This document shows, one piece after another, positions 1-10,469 of a DNA stretch of 64,000 bases. The translations under genes and the position numbers were made by a program. The stretch spans positions 13,516,001-13,580,000 of the forward strand of contig JBANAY010000003.1 of assembly GCA_037952775.1 (NCBI GenBank). The letters are read 5' to 3'. Source of the stretch: Clonostachys chloroleuca. Taxonomy: Eukaryota; Ascomycota; Sordariomycetes; Hypocreales; Bionectriaceae. The number at the start of each line of letters is the position of its first letter. Position 1 is the first letter of the stretch. The notes under the pieces were generated by a model. That model searched no databases and was not told the DNA's origin. It saw only the letters and a list, made by a program, of their open reading frames with translations.

Positions 1-870
1 GACAAAATCCATCCTCAACAGACTGCCGGGAAGTGTGGTCGATCGGACAGTTTAAGACGAGAGGCAGAATATCGTCAGGCATAACAAGACGCCAAGGAAA
101 GGCAGGTTGATCTAAAAAGCCTAGGACGGTTGTACTCGCGTCAGCAAGCTTCGTGTAGGGTACTAGATGTTAGTGACGAGTGAACTAACCCATCGCCATG
201 TTGTAGCTGAATTATTGGCGAGCCCACCGCTGATAAATGGGCCGACGATAATACCAACTGTCCAGAACATACCCACCATTCCAGCAATGCGTACCGTTTC
301 TTGAGCGTTCGCAAAACGGAAACGAGATTGAGATTCCTAAATCCGTAAGTGGTCAGTTCATATGCATCCATAAAGCAGGCGAAACATGGTCATAAGTGCA
401 TACATTTGATACGCGCCGGTATAGCTTAGTCCTATAAGAGCACGTCAGACGATAATGGCGTATATACTTGTAGCTGAGCCTGACACGGTACAAGCTACTA
501 TAAAGAGCACGTAACAGGTAGTGTAGAGGACTTTGGTGTCAAAAGTCTCAACAATCCCTCGGATCATAGGTGTAACAGCAACTGCGCCCATCGTGTAGCT
601 CAAGGCAACCCATGGAACAGCAGCTCAATGTGCCCGAAAGCTTCGTAGACCGAGGCCTGGATATTTGCCACGTTACTCACATCATAGCCTATTATTGCCT
701 TATTAGCGATAGTTCCGCAACATTGGCGTGGGTGCAGCTTTAAGTAGCCTAGTGAGACAGATGAGAAACAGTATCAGCCTCCATCGCCAAGGTGAAGGCT
801 TGATCAGAGGCTCTTCGGCTGTAAACTCGGAAGTCTCTCAGCGATTACCTCCGGATCAGGTTCTTTCCTT
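1..870 (-). pseudogene. MFS multidrug/toxin exporter relic (cut by window edge)
   Basis: Read on the minus strand, conceptual translation gives several pieces of a major facilitator exporter (fungal drug:H+ antiporter or siderophore type) in shifting frames. From about 860 downwards there is an acidic tail, then a first transmembrane region with the stretch YDVSNVANIQASVYEAFGHI, then VALSYTMGAVAVTPMIRGIV, then GMFWTVGIIVGPFISGG, whose glycine and proline pattern is that of antiporter motif C, and finally INLPFLGVLL near position 80. At least three frame changes and several stops separate these pieces, and about 100 bp of unrelated sequence sits between the WRW motif and the INLPFLG segment. 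The gene is certainly non-functional, and its 3' part lies outside the window. Family assignment is by motif recognition only; the substrate cannot be inferred. Confidence 0.72.
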
Positions 871-1678
871 ATCATCGCATTGAAGATGGTCATCATCTAT
901 ATCGATACTGAATATATAGTTCTGAATAGTAGGGAGCTTTGGTGAGAGGGCTCTTTGTGATTGCATCAAGAATCACTCTATCACTTATATAGAGTGGGAA
1001 ACGACAACAGCACGCGGTTGCGAGGAGATGCCCCCTACATCCTATGGCTATAAGAACATATCCCACACGACCTTTTTTTTTTTTGCGAAGCACCTTCAGG
1101 GTGCACGCTAATACCTCTTGCGTCGTGCGACTTACCCGAGCTACAAGGCTTTGCGATTGGCATCGTGTGTGACAGGCCTGTGGAGCAGCACCATATGAGT
1201 TGACACCCCAGCATTTAGTTTAAACTAAGCAATCCGAACTGGAGCGAGCGAGCGCCGATACGTGGGTCATGCCTACTCGCATAAACTAACTAATCGTGAT
1301 TGAAACCCGTAGCGAGGATCGTCACGTTCCCCTCATGACTAGTTGTGTTTATTTATATAGAATTTACTACTACGAAATATCACAATTCTTTCAGGCGCAT
1401 TCAGTAGCTTTGATGTTGGCTCTTTTAAACAAAAGCCACAAGAATCCTGGATTAGCCGGCACCAGCATTTCCTTGGGTTCACAAAAACGCTGTTACTTGC
1501 GCCCGGATCCCATGACTAAATACATGAAATTTTGTCGTCTGTTTTATGTGCGTCGGGCAAAACCCGAGTGAGGCATCGTGCCTAATCAAGACGTAACTTG
1601 CTCTATTTAACATCAATCTAGGGTTAAAGGCTAGTAAGCAGCCAGCTTCATATCTTGGCTAATGATAGGCAATTAACC
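871..1678. other. Gap without supported gene
   Basis: Only short open frames without recognisable domains are present (for example 91 codons at 1296-1571, plus strand). A T-rich run lies at about 1071-1085. I see nothing else here. Confidence 0.5.
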
Positions 1679-2539
1679 TCAATCTTGCCGAAACTCTTGA
1701 CCAATTACGACGTCAGTCTTGGTATTGTAGACCTTGCTGATCTTGAATCCAACAACAAATTCATCAGGGTGCTCTCCATCGCTCACTGTAACACTCGCCA
1801 CAAAGATACTGTTCCGTAGATTGGCAATCCTGGCACTACCTCCCTGAAACTCGACTCGCCAGACTACCAGCAATGTAAGCCCAAACCCAATTCAGTTGTG
1901 CTACTTCGCGAACGACCAATCGCATTGGAGTTTGATGAGAGCTCATAAATTTTCCACATTCGAGTTCTTAAGACTAGCACAACACATGATATACTAATAC
2001 CACTTACCAGAATAGGTTTCTCCATAAGGAATCGACTTCCCAGTCGTAGTTTCAGTGGTAGTGATGGCTATAATATCTGGAGTTGCTTCAGAAGCTCCAG
2101 TTGATGTCAGTTGGAACGGAGTGTCGCCGTCGTCAGGGCGGACGCGGGCAATAAGCTGAGGGCGTAGGATCTTTCCATCTGGTTGCATGGTAATGTAATC
2201 ATCTCCATCAATAACTGAGCCTGAAAGTTCTGTCTCAAACTGTGAGTTGATATGTCAGTATCCTTCAACACCCACAGATTGGCTGTCCGTACCCCTCGTT
2301 CAGATGTCAATCGACCGCTCACCAAGCGTCCATGAGCGAGTGTGCCCCCAGTGCTGTTAGTTCCCATTAAGATCTGGCGGTAAGTCAGCGTCTAGCTCGG
2401 TATACCTTGCTCAAAATGTATTTACGTCGGTTTTAACATTAGCCTGCAACAGTATTAGAAAGAGGCTACAATACAGGACTACTACGCGTAAAGGTACCTT
2501 GAGGTAAAAGGCAGGTTTAACTTGGATGAAAGATGACAT
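1679..2539 (-). CDS. DUF3237-like protein, spliced, 5' part doubtful
   Basis: Three segments join in phase on the minus strand. One ends at 2293 with ...RLVSGRLTSERG. The next is 2239-2008, beginning FETELSGSVIDGDDYITM. The last is 1863-1679. The introns are 2240-2292 (GTACGG...CTCACAG with a CTGAC branch site) and 1864-2007 (GTAAGT...GGTAG); reading phase is kept across both. The spliced pattern (GG.L..GRLVSG, then DGDDYI..QPDGK, then a C-terminal Y/V-rich strand) is that of DUF3237 proteins, small beta-barrel-like proteins often found in catabolic and secondary-metabolite clusters. The true start is probably ATG at 2539 (MSSFIQVKPAFYLK, the usual DUF3237 opening). The exon linking 2498 to about 2378 contains a TGA in the expected frame, so the gene may be broken there. 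The neighbours, an MFS relic and an EthD relic, fit a decayed metabolic cluster. Confidence 0.5.
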
Positions 2540-3879
2540 GTTAGGTTGGAAATTCTGTGATTCTGGGGAAATGGCCAAAGAGAGTATTTCTGCCTGGCCT
2601 CTTTCTGGAAGATTCAGTGAGCTTTTTATAATGATATAGACCATTGCAGACACTGCCTCTCGAAATATGCGAGGCAAGGTTAAGTAAACTAATAGGACTC
2701 ATCTCGCTTGGCCTCATATATAATATCCTTAGTAATGCTTCGGACATAAGCACTTCTTCCTGTTACAAGCCAAATACCATCGTTGAATCATGTACCTTGT
2801 GGAGCCTTTACCTTTACTGGTGAGAATATGGATATTAAGGAGCGGAGAATTGAAATGCGCCTTTTCGTCTGTGCTTCCGGCTCGCGCTTTGTAGCCAATG
2901 ATAAGCTGCAAGATCTCGGATAGCTACGTCTACCCGCTAGTCATAGGGGTCTGGGTCTTACTTCCTAACACACTCACCTAAGGCTGATGGAGCACAGTGG
3001 ATATGTGGAGTGCCTAAAATAGTGCTGGGTCAGTTACAGCTCGGAGCCTCGTCCTATCACAAACCCCAAAACAATCGAGAAGAACACGCGCCGTTGTGGA
3101 GGGGAAACTCATGTCCTAGATTAACAGGCAGTGATCTGACAAAATTCGACGAACTAAGCCCATGTGGCCATTTGCCTCATAGCGAGATCTCTGATTCGAC
3201 GGAGCTGCCGGACACATTTTATGCTCCACATCACAGCTGACAGCAGACTATCATCTTCAATCCCTGTAAAGTCAACTCGACCCGCCTCACCCTTAACAAA
3301 CAGGTTCAGAAGTGCCACAACCTAGCGCTTGGGCTTGTTGCTCGTATCCGGCGGCCAATGGTTGTAGAGCTGTATTCGGACTTGCAGAATTAGTGCTGTT
3401 TTTTAGCCGACATCGGTCGGAGCATCATGAAGTGGGGCAGAGTCATTCTGATGGCCCGACCCTTGCGATTGTTCAAATTCCGGCTGCAGCCGTGAAGCTC
3501 TACAGGCACTAGCCATTCTTCACAGCATAGCAACTATGCCTTGATTTAATGATGCATAACAATCCCTGCTAGCGCTTCGTGATGAGCCTGTCAAGGAGAA
3601 ACAATGCCAAGCAATATACGATGGTCCCAGTGCTCCACAACAGCAATAACTGATTAGCAAGCGAGGCCAGAGGAAGTCATAATTGTGTTTTTTTAGCAAT
3701 ATATATATACGGGGTCTAGTAACAGTCGCAAGTTCTTAAACATTGACAAACGACCACAGAGCCTTCATATAAATTTTCTTGTAAAACAATTCGTTACACA
3801 GGTATTTGTCTTCTTGCAGGCGGCGGCAGACTGTTATTGAAGGAAGCTAATGCTCGTGCCTCAGTCTACAAGAGCCAAC
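2540..3879. other. Gap without supported gene
   Basis: Short open frames at 2729-2911 (minus), 3010-3240 and 3312-3512 (plus) show no domain I recognise. A short AT-dinucleotide run lies near 3698-3710. Nothing else is supported. Confidence 0.4.
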
Positions 3880-4240
3880 ATGTTCTCGCAGTCAAATATA
3901 ACTGTTCTCTACCCAAGTTGCCCAGATGGAAATGGTAGCTTCAATATCGAGTACTATGTGGAGAAAGCATATGAAACTTGTTGAGAAAGCATGGAAAGCC
4001 GTTGGTATTCAAGCTTGGCAAGTTATCAAGTTCGCGGGTCAACCTGCTGGGTCTCCCCAACCGTATTGCGCGGCTGCAATTGTAACGTTTGACTCCCGTG
4101 ACGGCGCGGAAAGGGCGTTGCGGACGGAGGAGACCAAAGAAGTATTTGGGGATGTACCCAATTTCACGAACTTGACGCCGTTGTTAATGATGGGAGATGT
4201 GTCTGGAAGCTGGGTTACCTCCTCATCGGAGCAGTGTTGA
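3880..4240 (+). pseudogene. EthD-domain protein with one frameshift
   Basis: ATG at 3880 opens MFSQSNITVLYP, followed by FNIEYYVEK, the usual start of a fungal EthD protein (about 100 aa, dimeric ferredoxin-like fold). Near 3960-3970 the frame must shift by one base to continue as HMKLVEKAWKAVGIQAW, then VIKFAGQPAGSPQPYCAA, then VFGDVPNFTNLTPLLMMG, all classic EthD positions, ending at TGA 4240. Without the shift, translation stops about 34 codons in. A single extra base in GAGAAAGCATATG explains it. The overall length (about 120 codons) matches the family. EthD proteins occur in hydrocarbon degradation and in polyketide clusters. No intron with correct phase was found that would remove the break, so I call it a pseudogene or a sequencing error. 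Confidence 0.75.
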
Positions 4241-5817
4241 AGAGTGCAGCATCAAGGTCACGATATCACGGCACTATGTTTCCATTAACGGACAGGCTGG
4301 TTGAATGGAAAACAATCAGTGGGAGCACTTCCTAATCCCTAATTTTTTTTTTGTTCTGGTTCCCGACTATATGTTAGACATTTGATATGCAGGTAGAAAT
4401 TGAGACATAACTCGACTACTCAGTCATGCTTTCCAATGACTATTGTAATTCTAGTTAATCTCTTGGCTTTGAATGATGGTTCCAAGACCGTCGCCAGTCT
4501 CGCTTGAAGTCCCATCTGTCATTGTGCGGCGTCCACACTAGGGATATCTCTATCCCCAACTGCGTCCTTGGGAATGATTACATCTCAACCCTTCTCTGCG
4601 GCCTGCCTGGCTGTCGCGGAGACACATACGTGAGCATGAGAAGAGTCAAGATTCAGCATGCAGTACGGTTGTATACGATTCGATTACGATGACGCAGCAA
4701 GGAGCACAACACATACCATGTACCCAATCAATATTACCTTGGTCCGGCTAGTGGCGTTCAAGATATCCTAGACGTCCGTTTGCGCGAATGAGCTAGGGAA
4801 CTGCTTGGTCACAACACTCTCGTTTTTACGTGGTCGTTGATGAAAGTTGTAAATCATGGGACATTATCTGTCATCCATATGAGAACAGAGAGCGATTCTT
4901 TTATGACGATAGCCCACTATGGAGGTGTGACTCCCCTGAGGATCTAAAGACTGATATTTAGGAGAAATTGAATATCGGGGGCATGGTTCTAAATGATATA
5001 TTTATATATTTGCTATTCGGCAAATGCTAAACCACCCCACTAATCTAACTAAGAAGGCGTTGAGTATGCTTAGCTAGTCTGAATTTTGCGAACTATATCC
5101 TATATGTTATTTCTGAACTTAAGAGTTCGCAAATGGAGGTGGAAGTGGCCACCACATCTACTGGCTGCAGGCAATATTATTATTATTATTATTATTGTGT
5201 TGGGGAAAGACACCACAGCCAACATTAAAGATAACGTAGAGAAACCGCCTGCGCCGAGGGCCGAATAATAAGTCAGGATCTAGAAGTCGTATGAACTTGG
5301 GGTTTGGCTTCGTGGCTTCCATCTTATTCGATCAAATGGTCCATGTTTTATTTGACTCAATTATGTTAAGATTGAGGGTCAAAAACACGAAAAAACTCGT
5401 CTTTCAAAGGCGGGCATTTTCAAAAGTGAACATGACTGAGGGAAAAGGGGGTGTGTTTTTCAAAGACTATGAGATCTAGCTAGTTTTACACAGTCATCCC
5501 TAGTGGCACAAGTGGGCCCCGACTCATTATTTATTACGCCCCGGAAGAACGGATTTCAGAGGGCCGGTGGCTAAGCTAAGCTGTAGCTTTTCGCCTAGAT
5601 CACCCAATAGAGTCCCACTTTTTCCCGACCTCGCTTGCTTGACTCTGCTTGACAGGCCTCCTTGAAGGCCCACTTCTCTATCTCCGCCGGCGAAAACTGT
5701 CGCACATGTTGTCTCAGGGGGTTGGGGAACACGCTCGCTTGGGTTGAGGAAACACGAGTGAGTGAGAAACCAGGGGTGAAGGGCCGAAATAATATTGAGA
5801 GGATGGGGTATGTTTTC
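4241..5817. other. Gap without supported gene; ATT microsatellite inside
   Basis: There is no recognisable coding signal on either strand. The one clear structure is an ATT-trinucleotide run at about 5174-5196. Short frames at 4504-4692, 5086-5268 and 5291-5479 have no domain features. Confidence 0.4.
5174..5196. repeat. ATT trinucleotide microsatellite
   Basis: The unit ATT is repeated about seven times without interruption inside a non-coding stretch. Confidence 0.85.
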
Positions 5818-5819
5818 TT

Positions 5820-6883
5820 AACGGTCGCTTAGCTTGCCAGAATCCTGGGGACAGTATAAATGGGATGACAGCCGAGACATGTGGACAGGTCTAGAGAGGT
5901 AGTTGAACTCCGCGTTGTCCAAAAACATGGCGGCATCATGATTGGCCCCGCCCATATGGACGGATTCAATAGGGCTGACATCAAAATTGTGGTCTCGTAG
6001 AATATGGATCACGAACACGCATGCGGACGGCTCTATCCAAAATATACGCAGCCCAGAAGAGCCTGTTTCTCTCCTCAATGTCCTTTGTGGGAAACCAGTG
6101 GCATTTTGCGCTATATGAAGTCTGAGCCTGAATGTCAACTTGATAGCCGAGGCCATGAGCACTTGCGCAAGACCTCTATCCATGGCTCACTGGAAATACA
6201 CAACCAGCTCTAGAAGGACTTGAATACCTTTACAGTCATCAACCCACAATACCAGCTTGTCGATAACCGACTGAGCATTGGCCACGTATGCTGTTGAATC
6301 TCGTAGGTTGCTAGGGGCAGTAAGTGCGCTAGGTTTTGTCTGCAAGCCTAGGGCGATGATGATATTGATGATAGCCCATGAGGCTTCATCTCGAAGGCTC
6401 GTGGAGCGGCTGTACTAGTCTGCAACATGATTCTGACCCTCTCGGGGTTGAAGATTGGGAAAAATTGGTTGAGCTCGCTAAAAAAGGAGTGGAGTACTGG
6501 CTCAACATCCTCACGTGCTGACAGGTGAAGCAGCTTAGCCTCGACTGTCTCCATCGCCGGGCCTTCTTCAGCCTCAGTTGAGTTGCATCGTTTGGGAGAT
6601 GGTGCTATCAGATTTCAGACTTGTCTGGTAACCGTTCATGCAATGTAGTACTTGCCGCTGACCTGGAACTTGGCAGAAGTACACCATCTGCAAAAGTGCA
6701 AACGTCTTTGCTAACCGGGACCAGCTGTTGACGAGATCTTTCTAACAAGTTGCGCTTCCTTGGCCTGGTGATCTTATGGATCCCCGGGGTCCATCTGCAA
6801 GGCACACCGAAGTTGGTGCAATAGGAGCAGGCTGGAACGCCTGCATCACAGCGAATTTTCTTGATAGTGCAAAGATCGCACGT
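5820..6883 (-). pseudogene. Zn(II)2Cys6 fungal transcription factor relic
   Basis: The exon starting at 6883 (acceptor CTAG, with CTAAC branch site just upstream) encodes a complete binuclear zinc cluster at 6880-6797: C-x2-C-x6-C-x6-C-x2-C-x6-C with the conserved lysines (TIKKIRC) and the VPC ending, then a basic linker (RPRKRN). Downstream, in changing frames, come HSFFSELNQFFPIFNP, WAIINIIIALGLQ, LVVYFQ and ERNRLFWAAYILDRA, which are landmarks of the fungal-specific transcription-factor domain (PF04082). At least three stops or frame changes interrupt them, so the gene is dead. The first exon upstream of 6883 could not be identified. The nearby exporter, DUF3237 and EthD genes suggest this was their pathway-specific regulator (inference). 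Confidence 0.75.
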
Positions 6884-7705
6884 CTAGTAATAAGTTAGTA
6901 CAGGGATGTATGGTGTCTCATTCCCGTGTGGGGGGCGAGAGGGGTGGGGGCCTTGACTTTCTTCTCCCCATGATCGCAAGTCTAGATTTCCGCTGCGCTT
7001 CAAGTAGTCCTCAGAGAGACATGTCGAGGTGTCAAGCTAAATTCAAGTTCCGGGCGACGGAGCGTCTCGAGCCGGCCCGCAGATGTCACTAAGGTGGTCA
7101 TTCTTGATGGCCAACATGTCCGTAAATTTGGGCTTGGTTTAGATGTTTTGATGGCAAATTGACCTAATCCTTCAGTGGCTGCTGACACAAAATGTGGATC
7201 TAAGATGTCCGTACATGTCCACCAATAGCAGCTGGAGTAAGATAATTAACAATGGGGAAGTAACTGTAACACAGGGGAGGCAAACCGCTCGTGGGTTGCG
7301 CAAAGGAGCCCTGAGGAACCAAACTGGCTGTGGGCAAAATGCAAATTTTTTCATCAACCCCTATTATAAGCCCCTCTTAATTACTTCCCTCTCCATCAAT
7401 GCTGATTCATCTAGTTTGCCTTTTTCGCTCAGCGTAATTGCAAAGTTACCCATCGCTGTGATTGTCTTGTCCTTGGGGAGAGATGACATTTTAGTTATCA
7501 CGTCTCAGCTGTTACAAGGTAAATCTATTTAAGACAAAAATGTCATCTTTCACCAGCGTGCCAGCACCGATTGCAAGATGCTAAAGAAATCAACAATATA
7601 CATAGTTTTTCTCCTTTCCCTTCTGATCGCCCTGCCTTTGTAGCTACTACACCCCCTTGAAAACAACCACAAAATTTTTGTTAGAATGAAAACCCGCTGA
7701 AACAT
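6884..7705. other. Gap; may hold the lost first exon of the regulator
   Basis: Short frames occur on both strands without domain signal, the longest 112 codons at 7194-7532 (plus). The upstream exon and promoter of the zinc-cluster regulator should lie at about 6900-7200 on the minus strand, but no start and donor with correct phase were found. Confidence 0.35.
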
Positions 7706-9580
7706 TTATCGATGAATGGGTTCAACAGATGGTGCTAGTCTGATATATTTAGGATCGGAATTATCAAACCCGAACATAACAGTAGAGGGATGGGGAGGTC
7801 GTGAATGGCCATACTCCCACGCATTATGCCCTTCCAACTCGTTCTCCCACCACGGTCCACGTACTGCATGCGCGATTGCCATAAATCCTGCTGTGAGGTA
7901 AGGCAACCTGCGAAGTTTGCTCCGAATCATGTCGATGGCACTGACTAAAAGGGTCAGAGCGAACATCAGCATCACTGCAATCAGAACGCTGGTTCGGACA
8001 ATGTAGACCAGCTCCGTGACCAAAGACCTTGTTGGAACCGTTGACGTGCCGAAATACCCTGCTGTACTGACCGAGACGATAGCATGAGCCACGTTTCCGA
8101 AAAAGTGACTGAAATCCTCCGCGGTGGGTATAGAGTATAGTGCATCCAGTGTGTAGTCCACAATGGCGATTTTCTTGTCAAAGATATACCATGGGATAAC
8201 CGTCATGTACATGCTTAGGGCGTCTAAAGCGTCAGTGTCGAGTGCTGATGTATTTGCCCCAGGCGAAGGTTGGCAGGATGTCATGGTCGTCCCGTTGAAC
8301 CAGCATGAGCCAATTGTCCAATCGAATGAAGGGGTACATTTAGTTCGAGATATCCAGTGCCCATCACCAGTCTGAACCAGGCTTTTATCGGCGCCTTTCA
8401 TCAGGAGCGCAGTCTCGTTGGTTGTTGGGATCGAACGTGTAGCTGAAAGGAAGTATGTCGTACCGCCAGTGGGTATCGTGTCCGCGTCGCGCTCAGTGAC
8501 ATTACTCCAGAGCCTAAGTCGCTGGGAGCTTTGCAATAAGAGCTCGATACTTTCGACGTGGCCGTCTGGCAACGTAAAGTTGTAGGTCGTAGTGTCCTCT
8601 TGTTGGTGCGATGTATAGGATACTTCTATTGCTGCTGTGCAGTGGGCGTCCCAACGGAAAAAGACCAAGCCATCATACGTAGTATTATACTTGAACGTGA
8701 GGTTGTGCGTCGGCACCGGTCCTAATGTTCCCGAGTCGACGTTCACCAGGGCACTCTGGCTGACGAGGTTACCCACAAACGTGTACACTGCTTGAGACAA
8801 GAAGGTATCGTTCTTGTCCAACGATGGACGGAAACTGGTCTCCTCCGTTCCACCCATTGCCGTGGAAAGCGCTGTGATGTTCCGATACGCGGCATCAGCT
8901 CGAGATATCGGCAAACCGATGACTCCAGTACCAGACTCGAGGTGCGTGTATGGGCCAACAGTGAGAGTGAGTGTCCCAACGGGAACGAGAAGAGTCCTTA
9001 TCAGTATCAGTATGAAATGCATGAGACCATACCACCATGAATACTTGACCACGGTTCGCAGGGTCCAGATGGTGAGACTTTCAGTGATATCATCTAGATC
9101 CGCAATCCTGATTGGCTTTTGCGCTGCAAGTGCGAATAGGTGAAACCTTCGGATATCATACACAAGCCATTGCACCAATATGCCAGCGGGGGCAAGAAGT
9201 GCCGATAGGGCTATGCCGGAGTATAGTTGATCCACAGGTAGGTTGTCGCTTGTTCGGAAGACTCGTCTCTTAGAGGCATCGGTGTCGATGATGGCTCCGG
9301 TGTAAGACCAAACCATACAAAAGATAGCACCAGCGAGGTATAGACATAGGACGACAAGATAGCCTTTCAGCCAGTTGTCGGTTTTATAGAGCTGTTTTGG
9401 GACTATGTTGTATTCGTTTCGAGAAGCCAAGTTTTTGCCCTCATATAGGTGGGACTGGTGTTGTTCATCGTGTTCATGATCCTCTTTTTCAAGGGCCTCA
9501 TATTCTTTAGGCATGTCCATTTCTGGCAAGATGGAAGAGAAGCTGCTAAAATAGGGAATGGGAACAACAATCAAGCTCAC
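7706..9580 (-). CDS. Large fungal membrane protein of unknown function
   Basis: A single open exon of up to 624 codons. The protein begins with an acidic, histidine-rich cytosolic stretch, then has about three or four hydrophobic segments (GYLVVLCLYLAGAIFCMVW, GIALSALLAPAGILVQW, WYGLMHFILILIRTLLVPVG), then a roughly 300-residue extracytosolic domain. That domain is rich in N-glycosylation sequons (NIT, NDT, NLT, NTT, NFT, NVT, NET, NGT, NTS) with a few cysteines. A last membrane segment near VLIAVMLMFALTLLVSAI and a short cytosolic tail follow. This topology is common among uncharacterised fungal plasma-membrane proteins. The likely start is the methionine at 9520 or 9514 (MDMPKEYEALEKED), because the first 20 residues of the longest frame look unlike the rest. 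No intron is needed. Function unknown; surface sensing or cell-wall roles are guesses only. Confidence 0.75.
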   Translation of the reverse strand: MSLIVVPIPYFSSFSSILPEMDMPKEYEALEKEDHEHDEQHQSHLYEGKNLASRNEYNIVPKQLYKTDNWLKGYLVVLCLYLAGAIFCMVWSYTGAIIDTDASKRRVFRTSDNLPVDQLYSGIALSALLAPAGILVQWLVYDIRRFHLFALAAQKPIRIADLDDITESLTIWTLRTVVKYSWWYGLMHFILILIRTLLVPVGTLTLTVGPYTHLESGTGVIGLPISRADAAYRNITALSTAMGGTEETSFRPSLDKNDTFLSQAVYTFVGNLVSQSALVNVDSGTLGPVPTHNLTFKYNTTYDGLVFFRWDAHCTAAIEVSYTSHQQEDTTTYNFTLPDGHVESIELLLQSSQRLRLWSNVTERDADTIPTGGTTYFLSATRSIPTTNETALLMKGADKSLVQTGDGHWISRTKCTPSFDWTIGSCWFNGTTMTSCQPSPGANTSALDTDALDALSMYMTVIPWYIFDKKIAIVDYTLDALYSIPTAEDFSHFFGNVAHAIVSVSTAGYFGTSTVPTRSLVTELVYIVRTSVLIAVMLMFALTLLVSAIDMIRSKLRRLPYLTAGFMAIAHAVRGPWWENELEGHNAWEYGHSRPPHPSTVMFGFDNSDPKYIRLAPSVEPIHR

Positions 9581-10469
9581 GCGACAAATAGGAGTTGTGT
9601 GAAAGAATTGGCTATTGTTTGGTTGCCTCTTATCTCAGGGGTAACTTAGTGCTCCAACCTACGGACTTTTCCAGACATAAACTCCGACGGGCATGATGTG
9701 GAAACCCCGACGGGTATGATGTGGGAAGTCCGACGGACTTTCATCTATAATTATAGATCAGCAGGATGTCATCGCAAAATTAAATTTGCCACGACAAATG
9801 AGTAAGTAAAACCCAGAACTGAATGTGCCATTTTAGACAGAAACTAAGTGAGGGTAACTCAATTGTTAATCACTGGTAAACATCTCATCCATCACCTTCT
9901 TGTGAACACTCAATCACAATTTGGTCTCATCCATGATCCGATTCGGTGCTTTTCATTTAGAGATGTCTTCATTGATGACTCTGCCTTCAGCCTTGTGGAG
10001 GCCTATGTCACGGCAATGCTGACGGCGTTGAATGAACAGACACAATCTCCGCAGGGTCTTAGTTTGAAACCAACGATCGCAGAAACGATACTCTTTCAGG
10101 ATATTACTGCCCCGCAAAGCAAGGGTCTAGTAAGCGCGCCTTGCTTATCAAGCCAAGAAAAGATGCACTCGTTGTCATCCTGGGCCGCTCTAGCCTTATG
10201 CTTGGGAATTACCGAGCCCTCAATGCGGATTGTGGGAGGATCTACTACAGGGAACGCCGTAAGCTTTTCCAAAAGCTCAGGAGGAGCTCAAAAATTTAAC
10301 ACTACCGTAAGCAAAAATGCGAAGATGAGTTGCTATTCCTGACCTTGCAAAATTGTATTTAATGAATCTCTCTCGCATCCGCGTCCAACATAGTCCTCCT
10401 TCCTTCATTAGTTCAGAGTACGGATAAAGCTTTAACACAAAACCAAGATCAACAGCCTCAGCTCTCAAC
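9581..10469. other. Intergenic region upstream of the permease
   Basis: It contains two near-identical copies of a 20-odd bp motif (CGACGGG.ATGATGTGG) at about 9686-9735 and a third CGACGGA. A 164-codon frame at 9848-10342 (plus) has no domain signal and is probably chance. The region between the two divergent genes must hold both promoters; no specific operator could be identified. Confidence 0.35.

Noticed and set aside
9848..10342. 164-codon frame before the permease
   Set aside because: No domain, odd composition, and it occupies the expected promoter region of the permease.
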